A DNA stretch of 64,000 bases from Rhexocercosporidium sp. MPI-PUGE-AT-0058 (taxonomy: Eukaryota; Ascomycota; Leotiomycetes; Helotiales). Below are positions 24,498 through 35,315 of the stretch, one piece after another (position 1 is the stretch's first letter; the number at the start of each line of letters is the position of its first letter). Below the pieces are notes generated by a model. It saw only the letters and a program-made list of their open reading frames with translations, searched no databases and was not told where the DNA came from. Both the position numbers and the translations under genes were made by a program. The stretch covers positions 1,736,001-1,800,000 of the forward strand of contig JAGTJL010000008.1 of NCBI GenBank assembly GCA_020746875.1, written 5' to 3'.

Positions 24498-26472
24498 CTC
24501 GTAGTTTTACTCCTCGAATATCGACGTTAAGGGTTAAATAATTACCTTTCCCTATAGCTGCAAACGTACGCCCGTTTATTTCTTTAATATAGACTTCTTT
24601 AGTTAATATATTTTCTTATTGCCGATTTTTTAAGTCTTTATAAAAGATACGGTATAGTTAATACGTTTTTAGTTTTATAAAGGGTCTAAAGGGTTTCTTA
24701 TAATAAGTTTTTAAGTCGTCTCGAAAGTTAACTTATATTCAGTTTTATAGTGTTTTTATAATAACTTCTCATACGTTTCTTATATTTATTTATATTATTA
24801 TTTACCGAAACGGTATTTCGTCGGTCGGGATTAGCTAAACGTATGTTCGAAAAACGCTATTCTCGACGTCCGCCGTTCTTTAGGCGATGCGTAAGTTGCT
24901 TCGAAAGATTACCTCGTATTCTTCACCTTACTGTAGTCCCCCGCGTGGGACGACCCCCGGTTCGACATAAGTAACCCTTATGTTTACGTTTGTCTAGTGT
25001 TTAATATTAAGGGTCTTGTAAGTAAGGTATTCCTCCCGTTACGTGACTCGCCAGACCTCATATTCTTAAGGCTTAGAAAATATTAGCTTTAATAGCACGA
25101 CGTTGCCCTAATACTACGAGTCCTCGCTTTTCTTAATATTAGTCATGTCTTCTGGGCTTTATGCCTTACGTGTAATCTTAAATACCCGCTATTAAACGTA
25201 TCGTTCGTTTTATTAAGTTTAGTCGCTAAACTCGGGTCCCATTATATACTAATAGATATAATTATTACTTATTTCGCTCCACTTGCTGTTTTCTTTATCG
25301 CCGTTACTTTCGATTTGACTGTCGATGTAATTAACGTTAAGCTCGTTTATTATTATATAACGGTAAGTAGCGCTGACTTAGACTTCTTTTAATAAAAGCG
25401 GAAGAGGTACACCGATAATATTGTACGCTTTTCGTCTTATAAAGTTAAATTATTTCTTTTTTATGCCTTTCTTACGGTGTGAGCTTGTTATATGTCCCGG
25501 AAGGCCATACTCGTAGCATAACTTCTTTTCGCGTCGCTCGTTTATAACTTCCTTTAATAGTCTTCTTTATTATATCTTACCTTTTCCTTTCTTATAAGTA
25601 GCGTCGCACTCCATAAAATCCGACCACCGGTTGTCCTTAAGGTTATTCTATCGTCGGCGTCCTTCGTTTTGTCGGTAGCTAGACTGCCTCTGGCCTCTTC
25701 TTACGTACGTTTACTATTTACGTTTGAATTCGTATAAGCGGTTATTAATTTAAACGGTTTACTTAATGAGAGTGAAAATGTTCTTTATTTAAGGATCGAT
25801 CTTAATAAGCTTCAGTCGAATATAATCTTTAAGCCCTCGCCGATAATAACTAATAAGTAATTAAGAGTTCTAGCTAGTCTTATTAACGTGCTTTTAGAAT
25901 TCCGTGGCATAAGCTATTATAGTATTGACTTATTTTAAGTTATATAAATAGGTTTCTGCCGTTTTAACTTTATTAATATCGTTAAACATTTGCCGAATTT
26001 CCTTCTTAAATCCTCTTTAAGTCTTAAATATAATTTATATAACGAGTATAGCTCCGCAGGTGTTTTCGTTCTCGAAGTAGTCCTTAAGGAACGGCTCGAT
26101 CTATTATATAACTTCGCCTTTAAAGTACAATACCGTCTAAAGGGCGTAGCTTTTATTAATAGAGAACTTATTATTATTAAAATGTTAATAAAGTTTTATT
26201 TAAAAAATAAAAGTCTTTAAGTCCTTTTGGTTTCTTTAAAAGGTATCGAGGAATTTAACTTTTAAAGTTTCTTTAAGTTCGTGCGTTAAATAGTCTTAGG
26301 CATTAAGTATCTCTTCATTTTTACTTTCTTTACAGTCCTTTTCTTTAAAGGCAAGTGCGGATAATATAAATATGCCGATAGTATTGCCCCGTAAGTTAAA
26401 TACTTAGCCTTTAATTAAAGAGGTTAATATAATATACGTAAGTCGGTACTTTTAATAAAAAGGTGCTTAAAG
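24498..26472 (-). pseudogene. Gypsy A gag and protease side, RIP-inactivated
   Basis: About 2 kb between the Gypsy B insertion and the 5' LTR of Gypsy A. By element order this must hold gag and the start of the protease. The sequence is moderately GC-containing with many stops on both strands, and I could not place a zinc knuckle or catalytic DSG. The call is positional. Confidence 0.5.
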
Positions 26473-26966
26473 TGTTACGGTTTATATATTTATTTAATAT
26501 AAATACAATAGGTTATATTAATCTTAATAATCGAGAAGTAAGTGTATTACGTATAATAAAATAAATAATAATTAATATAATTAAAATATTATTTTTAATT
26601 AAGTATAAAGCTTTTATTTAATAATAGACGTGTTAGTCTTTTATAAAACCTTTATATTATACGACCGCTAGGACCGCTAGGTCTTATCGGTCCTAAACTT
26701 TTAGATCTTAGCGGTTTAGCGGTTTATTACGTAAAAAGGTCGCGTAATTTAAGGGCTTATTTGCCCTTTAGTCGTTTATCGATAATAACATTTTTATAAT
26801 ATATGACTTATGAAATCCTAAGTATTAAGGTCTTCTAAAGGGATGTTTTTAGGGGCGATACTCTCTTAATATATTCTTCTTAAAACCCTTACCCTTCTGA
26901 GCCTAAGGTCTTGAGTACTACGCTGTCCCGGGGTCCAGTGTCACGGGACGCGGGGCGTTCGTAATA
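26473..26966 (-). repeat. Gypsy A LTR, right copy (5' LTR)
   Basis: 494 bp, the same length as 7482-7975. The two copies trade damage: the start of this copy is more AT-rich, while its end (CGCGGGGCGTTCGTAATA) is less mutated than the left copy. All differences noticed are transitions. Confidence 0.93.
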
Positions 26967-26971
26967 CTCTA

Positions 26972-29798
26972 GCGTAACTAAGTCTTAAATTGAAGCAGTC
27001 GTGCCTTTAGCTTTAAGAGTTATAATTAACTCTTTATATACGCGTTTTAGCTTTAGTTGTCGTTTATACCTAAACTTTATAAGTTTAATTATAATATTAG
27101 TTAGTCGCTAATTAAACGATTGCGTAATATTACTTCTTTGCCTTTATATAATAGCATCGCGTGTTGGCCTCTTTATTAGAGGTCTTTTTATAAGGCCTAT
27201 TTTAGCGCCTAGCCTCTTTAAAGGGCTTCTTATAAAGCTTATTTTAGCGTCTAGTCTCTTTCTTAAAGCTCTTATAAGGCCTGTTTTAGCTTTTATTCCC
27301 TTAAAGCTTTTTTTAACGTCTGGCCTCCTCTATAAAGGTTTTATAGAGCTTATTTTAACGTCTGGCCTTTTTTATAAAGGTCTTCTTATAGAGCTTATTT
27401 TAGCGTCTGGCCTCTTTAATTAAAGTCTTTTAGCTGCATTAACTGGCCTTTTAACCTTTAGAAGTCTTGTTACTGTCTTTATTTTGCCTATAATTAATTA
27501 TATAATGTATTTGTCAAATTTAACGTTAATAAAGATTAACTCCTATTGATTTTTTATATTTAATAGTTTATACGTATATAAGCTAGTCATCCTTATTAAA
27601 ATATATTTCCCTAGCTGTATTCTTGGCTTTAGCTTTTTAAGAAACGTTGCCTTTAATTTAAGTGGTCAAGCTCTTGCACTAAATACTTTATAATACGATA
27701 GACTCGCTGGCTTTTCTTTCTATGCTTCCAGCGGAGTCAGGCCTTTTATTCCTTAATATGGTAATGCCTTTATTAGTCTCTTATTTTTGAGCTTTATAAC
27801 GTGTTTTACGGCGTAATATTATAAGCTATTTAGTTGTTTTACGTCGTATAGTATAAACTTGACAATCTTTGATAATTAATATATTTAATGCTCTGAAACT
27901 CTATTAAGCGACTATTTATATAGTGGCGACGGCTCTGATTGTATTTTAAGCTCTTATAGTTAACGTATAAAAGTATTTCCAAACTCTTCTTTATTATTAT
28001 CAGTCCGCCAATATACGATTACCTGTCCCTTTTAAAGCTTTAGTTAAGTCTTTAATAGCTTAATTTCCGACTGTATTATAGTAACTGTTTTGTCCTTAAG
28101 TAGCCGTACTCAGCATACTCTGGTTGCGTTATTTATAACGATTAAGTAATACTTATACTCCTTAATTAATTAGCACTAGATTCCTGAAATATCGGCGTAT
28201 AGCCGGCGCAGTAATATATTAGTTCTAGTGTCGGTCTTTTTAGTGAAATGCTCTTTTATTTTATTAGCTAGGCATAATTCACAACTCTTTTCCCTCTTAT
28301 AAATTATCCGTTTTCTTAGCTTTATCCCGTATCCGGATATTACTTTTAGTTTAACTATTTCTTAATAATTTATATAGCTAAGACGCTTATGGACTAGGTC
28401 TGGCATTGTTTTCTAATTTTGGTTGTCGTATAAACTCTTTATAATATGTGTTTCCGGCACTAATACTTCCGACGTATTTACCTCCGGAGTTGAGTTTAAG
28501 ACGTAAAGACCACCGGTTTTCGTTATAAAAAGCATTATAATATTATTTTTATAATACCTAGCCCTTATATTATTAAATATTGTGCTGATTCCGTCCTCTG
28601 CAAGTGCACTAATCGACAGTAGTTTAATACTTTTAAAGTTAAGCACATACTAGACGTTATATAACATTATGCTATTGATTTGCACGTCTTTATAGCCTTT
28701 CACTAATAAATATTAATTATTGGCTGTCTTTATTTATTTGTTTTTCTAGCGTTTAAGGATTATAAAGTCGGCGTATATATTAAAGAAGTGTTTAATAACT
28801 CCGGAGTTAAATTTTTATTAATTTGCGGTCGTTATTAAATTATAAGCCTTTTATACCTCTTCCGTAAAGTATATAACGTTAGTAAACGTGAAATAAGGTT
28901 TAAAAGTCTTTAATTAGTTTACCGTAATTACGTTAGCTATCTCTTTGCTTTTGCATTCGTTTTTTTAATAGCTAAACTTCTCATACTTCGCGTATTAATT
29001 CCTGTTTAATTTTATAGTCTTTTTTACTCTTCCTAATGCGTCCTTATAGTCTCTAGTTGCTTTTTCACCTCTTTAACCTCTTTTACCCTTGCCTCTGCCT
29101 CTATAGCCTCTATAGCTTCTACCTCTGCCTCTGCCTTTATTCGCCACTTAATTAGCTTTTATTATAATTAGTTCTGTAGTCGGCACTATCTTTAACTCGT
29201 CCTTTTATTATAATTAATACTTAATTAATTAATAAAGCACTACTTTTAAGTCTCTAAGGTTGTTTTATAATACGCTGCGCACTATTTTCCAGTCTTCTAG
29301 CCTTAGTAGTAATATAATTAGCTTTGCCTTAATATCGGCATCGGTAAATAAATAAGTGTCGCCAGAGAGCCTAAGTCTATACTTCCGCAAACAAGAAACG
29401 TAGTCGTTAGCACTCTCGATGGACGAGTTATATACCTTTTTGCTTAACTCCTCTTTAATATTAGCTATATATTGAGCTCTAAACGAATAGGCAGTCCCTA
29501 CGGCTTGAAGTACGTCTTAAAGCACTTTCATATTCCCAGCGTTTATAAGATCTTAATACTTCTTAAAAATGACCGTAGAAAGACTAAAGGCGACGATTTT
29601 CTAAACTTCCTTTTACTCCTTTCTTTAAGCTAATTAAAGAGACGCTATTGCCGGTAGTACCGGAGGGTTAATTACCTATTCTAAAATTCCGGCGGCAGCG
29701 AGCTCCTTTTAAGTCTCTAGCTTCCATTCGTAGAAGTTGTCGTAGACTAGCTTTAACGACTTAGTCGACGATTCCGATGATTTTGATTCGACTGGCAT
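26972..29798 (-). pseudogene. Copia gag, protease and integrase, RIP-inactivated
   Basis: The gag start is read from the ATG complementary to 29796-29798: MPVESKSSESSTKSLKLVYD, then NFYEWKLET, with stops only at expected Gln codons, typical of Copia Gag. 28413-28646 keeps an open frame with LNFKSIKLLSISALAEDGIS and GGLYVLN, the GAG-pre-integrase domain. Integrase follows toward 27450. A tandem repeat occupies 27165-27440 before the Gypsy A insertion. The reverse transcriptase resumes at 7481. Confidence 0.82.
27165..27440 (-). repeat. Imperfect tandem repeat in the Copia pol hinge (~45-55 bp unit)
   Basis: About five to six copies of a unit containing AGCTTATTTTAGCGTCTGGC and CTCTTTATAAAGG-like words. 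Read on the minus strand it gives a basic repeating peptide (RRPDAK-like). It lies between the integrase and reverse transcriptase parts, a linker position in Copia polyproteins. Confidence 0.7.
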
Positions 29799-29968
29799 AA
29801 CGGAGAATTAAAAGGTCGACAATTAACTTAATAAAAGTGTTGTAAAGGCTTGATTTGATTCGCAGAGAGTGTGTATAACGTATGACGTGTATTAAGTCAA
29901 TTACAACGAGTATTAATTAATTCTGAGTAGTATTGAGGTTGATTTCCAAATAATTGGAATTGCTACTA

Positions 29969-30092
29969 TAATAGAAAAGCGTGTGTAATTCTATATATTG
30001 GAGCGTACAGAGTAAAAGGGGTAGAGTCTAAGTGGCGTGACCAGAGGTACGCAGTACCTCAGATATACGCTACATAGACTCACTTTCTAACA
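29969..30092 (-). repeat. Copia LTR, right copy (5' LTR of the element)
   Basis: 124 bp, the partner of 5433-5556. Its first bases read TAATAG where the left copy reads TGATAG, a RIP-type G-to-A. It ends TAACA before GCATG. Confidence 0.92.
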
Positions 30093-30097
30093 GCATG
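30093..30097. repeat. Target site duplication GCATG, right copy
   Basis: Identical to 5428-5432 and directly follows the CA end of the right Copia LTR. Confidence 0.88.
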
Positions 30098-31321
30098 AAA
30101 GGCTCGCTTAAAGTACCCGTCGTACGAAAGGGGGTTTCAAGTGCGTCTCGTCCAGCGTAGTATTTTCTTTCGCTACTTGTAGAAATTTGTGGGGAAAATC
30201 AGAGTATTCGACGGTATTCTATGGTTAACAGTACCTTGCCACTGACTGCGGTTGACGAGACCCACTTGGAACCCCCTTCCGTACATCTCCATGCCCTGCA
30301 CCCATGTTCGCGACTTTCCTTTCCTGGGCTCCACCCAAAAGGCGGAGGCGTCTTTGAAGTACGGGTTGATATGGAGACTGTTCAGAGTAAATTCAGGAAT
30401 ATCATCGGAGTTCTTGAACAACGGTCTGTTGTTCTCCGCCACGAGAACTCCATTGACCACGACAGCAGTTGGTCTTTTTAGATTAGCCAAGGTTCGGGCC
30501 CCCAAATATGTAAATTGATTTACTGACCTTGTGTCTTCCAGATCATCACGGTCAGCATCATTCCCAAACGAAGTCCCTCAATAACATCATGGGGTTGATG
30601 GGCATTATAATCATCGCCAATCCCCCCTGCGGCATAAGCCCATAAAGGCTCGTTCTCAAGCAAGGCCGAATGTCCTGTGACACGCTTGCCAGCGTGGAGA
30701 ACCGCAGCCTGTTTTTGGGCTGAAGCGAGGTTAAGCGAGAACGGATTGCTTTCTCCGAGTGTCACTGCGCTGGACCGGGAGACTCTTTCGCACAGTTCGG
30801 CGGTAGATACAAAGGTTCCGCCAAGTTCAATCTCAGGAGAGTTTCCAGGCATTTTGTGAGAGGCCTGCCGGAATATTTGAAGTAGTGTTGATGTTTGGCC
30901 TAAAGGATATCAGAACTGTTCATTGTCTGGATTATCGAGAGATAATAACCCATGAAATCCATTCCTCGCCCTTCAAAGACATTGCAAGAACAGTTGTTGT
31001 GCCTCTTGGTACGCTTAGGCGGCCGAGCTCTCCAGGGACGAGCTTGGTACATTCGATATGTATATTCCCATCTATAAATCCCGGAGACACGAATTTGCCA
31101 GTGGCGTTGATCTCATTCTCTATAGCTGGGAAATAGTTCCAGGGCGTTATTGCTGCTATGTGTCAGCCGTTTATGACTATATCCTGCTCAAGAAACTCTC
31201 CTGTGTGGAGAGCTAAGATACGTGCACCACGGATGATAAGAGAAGAAGGGTATGTTCCGAGTGCAACAACCTCAGCTGCATCAGCTCTTCCACCGTTATT
31301 GAGAGGTGGGCTCAGAGGCAT
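30093..31321 (-). pseudogene. Adenine deaminase-like protein, N-terminal half, decayed
   Basis: The minus strand, from an ATG at 31321, reads MPLSPPLNNGGRADAAEVV, then IIRGARILALHTGEFLEQDI and a TGA where the family has Arg (NG-stop-HIAAI), then GKFVSPGFIDGNIHIE and PRGTTTVLA: the N-terminal amidohydrolase fold of prokaryote-type Ade. Damage: the HxH metal motif reads NIH (about 31052-31072); frame changes occur near 30990 and 30850; the downstream AAGGIGDDYNAHQPHDVIEG has lost the usual SDHE. The segment of roughly 100 residues expected after GLRLGMMLTVMIW is missing, the sequence running straight into ANLKRPTAVVVNGVLVAE; a stop at about 30173 precedes the insertion. The C-terminal half is at 4803-5432. 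Possible introns could explain some frame changes but not the missing residues. Confidence 0.8.
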
Positions 31322-32289
31322 GGATCGGAGGGGCATTGTCCATGATTTGGATTTTGATACCAGTGATCTGGTTTGTATCTATAGACCTGTTTCTCTCTCC
31401 TTCAAAACAATCATGAGTTTCTAGTTCATGCGAGCAGGAGCCACTAGTCACGGACTGTTTGTAGAATCGGTGTAACGTTCCTGCGATCAGATCTGGTTTT
31501 AAACCCTGTACTTTGGCTTGTGTATCCCACCTTTGACGCTTATCTAACCGTGCCTTGACGATGTTGACTTCATGTCCTAGAAGACTTTCAGATCTAGGCA
31601 CATCTATCTAACCCACATTACCCCATCTTTGGCCTGAACTGTACTGGCCATCTATCTTGGGCTTTCGGATCCCACTGTCATCATCTCCATCCTGCCACGG
31701 AGCCGGCCAGTCGTGGTCCTCAATCCCCATCTTGGAATCCAGCACATGGTGACTCTAAGCAGTATCTTGATGTGATTGCTGGGTTCAATTATGACAAGGC
31801 TTGCTAGGGAGCCATGGTGGGTATCAAGATATGGTCTTCGGCCACAGCAACGAAGCTTGGTCCAGTTATCTCGGCCAGCGGACTACAGAGTCGGAGGTCT
31901 TCGCATGCTCACCAGACTTTGCTGTCTTAAGAAGTCGATTTGGGAAATCAAACTTTAAACAAAGAAGCTCATCCATCTCAATGTGAGGCAATAGGGAATG
32001 GACGGTGTCGGAGCCTGTTGAGATTGGCTCATCGGAAGCAGTAAATTTGTGTATGTGGGATCGAGTTAAGGGAAAAGTTTCGATCTCAGTTGATGGTAGT
32101 CGCATGGATTCTGAGAGTAAGTGGTCAAATAAAGGTCGGTTTTGAGTATTAGTATCTGGCAGCTTGTACTCACCAGACACAGATCTTGATCCGTTCTACC
32201 GGAATATCAAACTTGGCGCACATACAATTGTAAGGTGGATCTGCCTCTTACCTGAGAAATATATAAGCGCCAAGCGTTGTGCTAATTAG
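31322..32289. other. Spacer between the divergent adenine deaminase and permease pseudogenes
   Basis: About 970 bases of balanced composition. Open stretches on the minus strand (31296-31601 and 31866-32180) lack convincing start codons and resemble no family I know. The region would have held the shared promoter of two divergently transcribed genes. Confidence 0.5.
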
Positions 32290-34105
32290 AGTTTCCAACA
32301 GTTGTGACTTACTAGATTTCAGACGCTTTTGCGGTCTCAAATTGGAGAATTGGATCATCACTTATTGCAATTGGACTGTCGTAGAAACTGGCTCTGGTCG
32401 CCGTCGCCATCGGAAACTTTATTACAGCTCTGGTTGGTAGGTTTATGTTCTACTTGAGGCCATTGCTTTCTACTCACTGGCCCAATTGATAACTTAATGC
32501 ATGGGTTCGAAATATTAACTGACAACACTAGTCACATACAATGGATTGATTGGTGCCAGGCTTCACATACCCTTCACCGTTAGCGCGAAATTTTCACCCA
32601 TTTACTTTCTCGGCTAACAATCTGCAAGATCCAAGCCAGGAGTGCATACGGATTTTACTTTGCATATATTATCATCATCTTCCGCGTCATTACCTCCATG
32701 TTTTGGTATGGCATTGGAACATACACGGGAGCAGAGTGCATTCGTAAGTAGGGTATCACGACAATGATAAGAAATATCTAATCCGATCAGAGTCGATGAT
32801 ATTCGCGATCTGGCCAAGGTTCCGTAAGGTCCCAAACGAGCTCCCGGAATCTGCCAACATCACAGCTAGGTTTATGATCTGCTACTTCATATACTAGGTT
32901 GCCTGTCTACCGTTCTACTATATCCCACCTCATCAAGTTCGCTGGTTCTTTACCTTCAAGAGCATTGTAACGCCAATAGCAGGGTTTGCGATTGTTGGGT
33001 TTCTTGTATCCAGCACCGGTAGGAGCTCCAAATTTCCGACCACAATTTTTATTTGACGGTCAATCCAGGCGGTGGCAAGACTATATTCTCTCAGGGAAAT
33101 CAAGTTCATGGTCCTAAGTTGGGTTGGGCCATGATGAACGGAATTTACGCGATGGTGGGGAACTTGCGACTCCAGGCGTCAACAAAGTTCGTATCCTCGC
33201 TTAATTCGTCCGTTCAGCGGGTTGACTATCATAGGAACGATTTTGCTCGCTACTCGAAGAAGCCCAACAGTCCATACATTCAATTACTCGTGATACCAAT
33301 CGTCTTTATTGTCATGATGCTCTTTGGAATCATTGGCGCCAACGGATCCAAGATATTGTATGGAGAGCTTCTGTGGGATCCCCTTCTCATTGTTGACAAT
33401 TGGATTTCAAAGGTACGAATTGTCGTGCAAACATGGAAGCCGAAACCTGACGTATTGCTACAGGGTGGAAGAGCGGTGGCTTTCTTCTGCGCACTCACTT
33501 TCCTCATTGCTTCGATCAGAGTCAATATTTCTGCCAACTCCATTTCAGTGGCGACTGATCTGTCTGCTCTCCTACCCAAATACATCAACATTCGACGAGG
33601 TCAATTTATATGTGCAGTTATCGGAGATTGGGCGATGACTCCATGGAATATACTAGTTTCTGCTGAAAGTCTCATCAACTTCATGTCAGGCTACACGATC
33701 TGGCTTGCTCCAATTTCCGGCATCATGATTGCCGATTATTGGATCGTGCACAAGCAAGTCCTGTCTGTTCCAGATATGTATCGTCCCCACGGTATTTACG
33801 CATACAACAAATACGGTACGAACTGGCGGGCAGTCTTCGCGTTCTTTGTCGGATTCGTGCCACTCCTTCCCGGCTTCACTTAAATCGGTGAGCGTTCCTT
33901 CCAACCAAGAGATGCATTGGCTTATAGTATCATCTAGGTCAATCCAAATGTTGATATCGGGGATGGGCCAACGAACTTCTATTACCTTGGTTATTTCTAT
34001 GGGTTCGGGGTTTCTGCAGGACTCCATATACTGCTCAGTAAAGTGTTCCCTGCGAAGGAGACTATGCTGCACAGATCGACAGGAGCTGCAGATGTGGATG
34101 CTTGA
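32290..34105 (+). pseudogene. NCS1-family nucleobase permease (Fur4/Fui1/Dal4-like), inactivated
   Basis: Encodes a remnant of a 12-segment plasma-membrane symporter for uracil, uridine, allantoin or a related base. Reading across introns gives family sequence from AFAVSNWRIGSSLIAIGLS through LVAVAIGNFITALV, ARSAYGFYFAYI, AIWPRFRKVPNELPESANIT, ISVATDLSALLPKYINIRRG and GIMIADYWIVHKQ to YYLGYFYGFGVSAGLHIL. Likely introns: about 32579-32629 (branch GCTAAC), 32740-32787, 33018-33068, 33413-33468 and 33888-33936. Breaks: TAG in place of conserved Trp after GLS (about 32381) and after YFIY (about 32896), both TGG-to-TAG as RIP would produce; a frame problem around 33170-33240; an extra base near 33881 giving TAA. 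The tail ends at TGA 34103-34105. It diverges from the adenine deaminase pseudogene, consistent with a former nucleobase uptake and deamination pair. Confidence 0.82.
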
Positions 34106-34427
34106 ATCTGCTCTCGTAATGGCTATGGTAAGTTTCGAGAAATGCGTTGTGGCCACAAGGTTATTGGCACCTGAAGAATAACTTTTGAATGATGTCTAAT
34201 GGTGGAAGATCAGCCATCAACGGCGTTAAAATCAAGCTCGATGCTCAAATAGTGCTTCATGCCAAGCTTATATGACAGATAGAAGAATTTCATGTACAAG
34301 CACACTGGAATGGTTTCTCTTGGATTGCGAAAAGTAGTTTCTGACTTTTAGGAGTTACCATGAAGTTATTTTCAATCACCTAGGGGGTAGAGTCCCTCGC
34401 CCGTTCCGCGGTTCGCAGTCTCCAGCT
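34106..34427. other. Intergenic, between convergent genes
   Basis: 322 bases between the permease remnant and the stop of the glyoxalase-like gene. Nothing recognised. Confidence 0.6.
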
Positions 34428-35315
34428 TCAACTCCCTAGAGCCAGCCTTTCCAGGTCCACATAAATCTTTCCCATACCCCCCTTCCCATCGTCAATCCTA
34501 CTGAATGATTCTGTCCCGTCCGAAGAGATTTGGCCGCCAAAATCCAGAGACCCCAGAAATACCCCATCTCTCTCTCTCATCGAATCAACCTGCCATTCCG
34601 CGGTCGGAGCCTGTAAGTTGAAGTGAGCATCCTCTGTGCCTTCCACCTTAGCCAATCTTTTCAGGTGGAAGCTCCCGCACGAGACTTCCGTAGATGAATC
34701 TGACACTCCCGATATAGCTGCGTAGGCCCGAGAGAGCGGCCTAACTCTTGTTTCAGGGACAAAGAGGGTCAATTGCTTGATCCCATAGACGCCGCTGGGA
34801 TGTGTGGTGGCCTCCTCCGAGACGGGGACCCGCACAGAACGTGCCGTCACATCATGACAGAAGAAAGGCAATTCTCCTCGCTGGTAACCAGTTGACACTA
34901 CCGGCCAAGTGACAGTCCATTTGACGTCAATTCCATCTGGTCGTTTCCTTCCCCCTGTATGTGGAGGTTTGTACTCGACTCTGACATCACCTTCTTCCCA
35001 CTTCACACCGTCTAGTCGTTCTTGCAATTCCGAGAAAAGGACAAAGGCATCTCCAGTAGAATTAGTGAAGGCAAAATCGATGATTCCGAACTGACTGTCG
35101 CCCCAGCCATGGCCTTCTCTATTCTTTGGGTCGTCGTTGACGAAGGCTATTAGTTCGATGTAGCTACCATCACGGAAGCATATGAGTCTGTTTTCGGTTT
35201 TCTGGTCTGCGTGCTGACCGCCGGGCGTGACCGTGAAGTTCTTACTTATCCAAGCTGGAGGGTCTGCGAGCGAGGCATAAGGTACCAATATGACTATGTG
35301 ATCTAGGTGTGCCAT
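34428..35315 (-). CDS. Glyoxalase-like (VOC superfamily) domain protein
   Basis: Intact 295-residue intronless frame with an ATG at 35315. The N-terminus HLDHIVILVPYASL, the block NFTVTPGGQHADQKTENRLI (about residues 27-46) and DGSYIELIAF fit the Glyoxalase_3-like family of fungal VOC proteins, which share the metal-binding beta-alpha-beta fold of glyoxalase and dioxygenases. The conserved His near the start, the His after TPGG and the Glu of YIEL are candidate metal ligands by family analogy. The substrate is unknown. No signal peptide or membrane segment, so probably cytosolic. It is the first intact gene after the decayed permease and shows no RIP-type damage. Confidence 0.85.
   Translation of the reverse strand: MAHLDHIVILVPYASLADPPAWISKNFTVTPGGQHADQKTENRLICFRDGSYIELIAFVNDDPKNREGHGWGDSQFGIIDFAFTNSTGDAFVLFSELQERLDGVKWEEGDVRVEYKPPHTGGRKRPDGIDVKWTVTWPVVSTGYQRGELPFFCHDVTARSVRVPVSEEATTHPSGVYGIKQLTLFVPETRVRPLSRAYAAISGVSDSSTEVSCGSFHLKRLAKVEGTEDAHFNLQAPTAEWQVDSMRERDGVFLGSLDFGGQISSDGTESFSRIDDGKGGMGKIYVDLERLALGS

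Larger units (their letters stand above)
7482..26966 (-). mobile_element. Ty3/Gypsy LTR retrotransposon 'Gypsy A', inserted in the Copia pol and carrying Gypsy B
   Basis: Has 494-bp LTRs at 7482-7975 and 26473-26966, of equal length and differing almost only by C/T and G/A. Flanks TTCTA (7477-7481) and CTCTA (26967-26971) are a 5-bp target duplication with one RIP-type change. Minus orientation: reverse transcriptase FVLKKDGGRRVYINYRRLN at about 11205-11270 and YLDDILV at about 10905-10935, with integrase and 3' end toward 8900. The complement of 7976-7988 is purine-rich (AAGAAGGGAATAG), a polypurine tract beside the 3' LTR. Without Gypsy B the element is about 6.9 kb, ordinary for Gypsy. It carries an antisense extra ORF next to the 3' LTR. 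Frames are full of RIP stops. Confidence 0.92.
5433..30092 (-). mobile_element. Ty1/Copia LTR retrotransposon, carrying nested Gypsy A and Gypsy B
   Basis: Bounded by 124-bp direct LTRs (5433-5556, 29969-30092) of the form TG..CA, with RIP-altered ends, and flanked by GCATG. The minus orientation is shown by gag near 29798, GAG-pre-integrase at 28413-28646, a reverse transcriptase YV.VF.DD-type motif at about 6868-6891 (now FINN), and an RNase H end MADALTKALL at about 5962-5991. The complement of 5557-5573 is purine-rich with a G5 run, as expected for a polypurine tract next to the 3' LTR. Subtracting Gypsy A plus its 5-bp duplication leaves about 5.17 kb, a normal Copia length. Every frame is broken by RIP-type stops, so the element is dead. 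It is the oldest layer of the nest because the other two lie inside it. Confidence 0.92.

Noticed and set aside
30221..30518. Plus-strand frames over the deaminase remnant
   Set aside because: Shadows of the minus-strand Ade sequence, which has clear family motifs.
31866..32180. Minus-strand open frame between the two pseudogenes
   Set aside because: No ATG at its start, no known domain, and it fits a spacer remnant.
33053..33883. Intact 276-residue permease gene
   Set aside because: The open frame includes at least one retained intron (33413-33468) and probably a second near 33190. Upstream exons carry stops and a frameshift precedes the true C-terminus.
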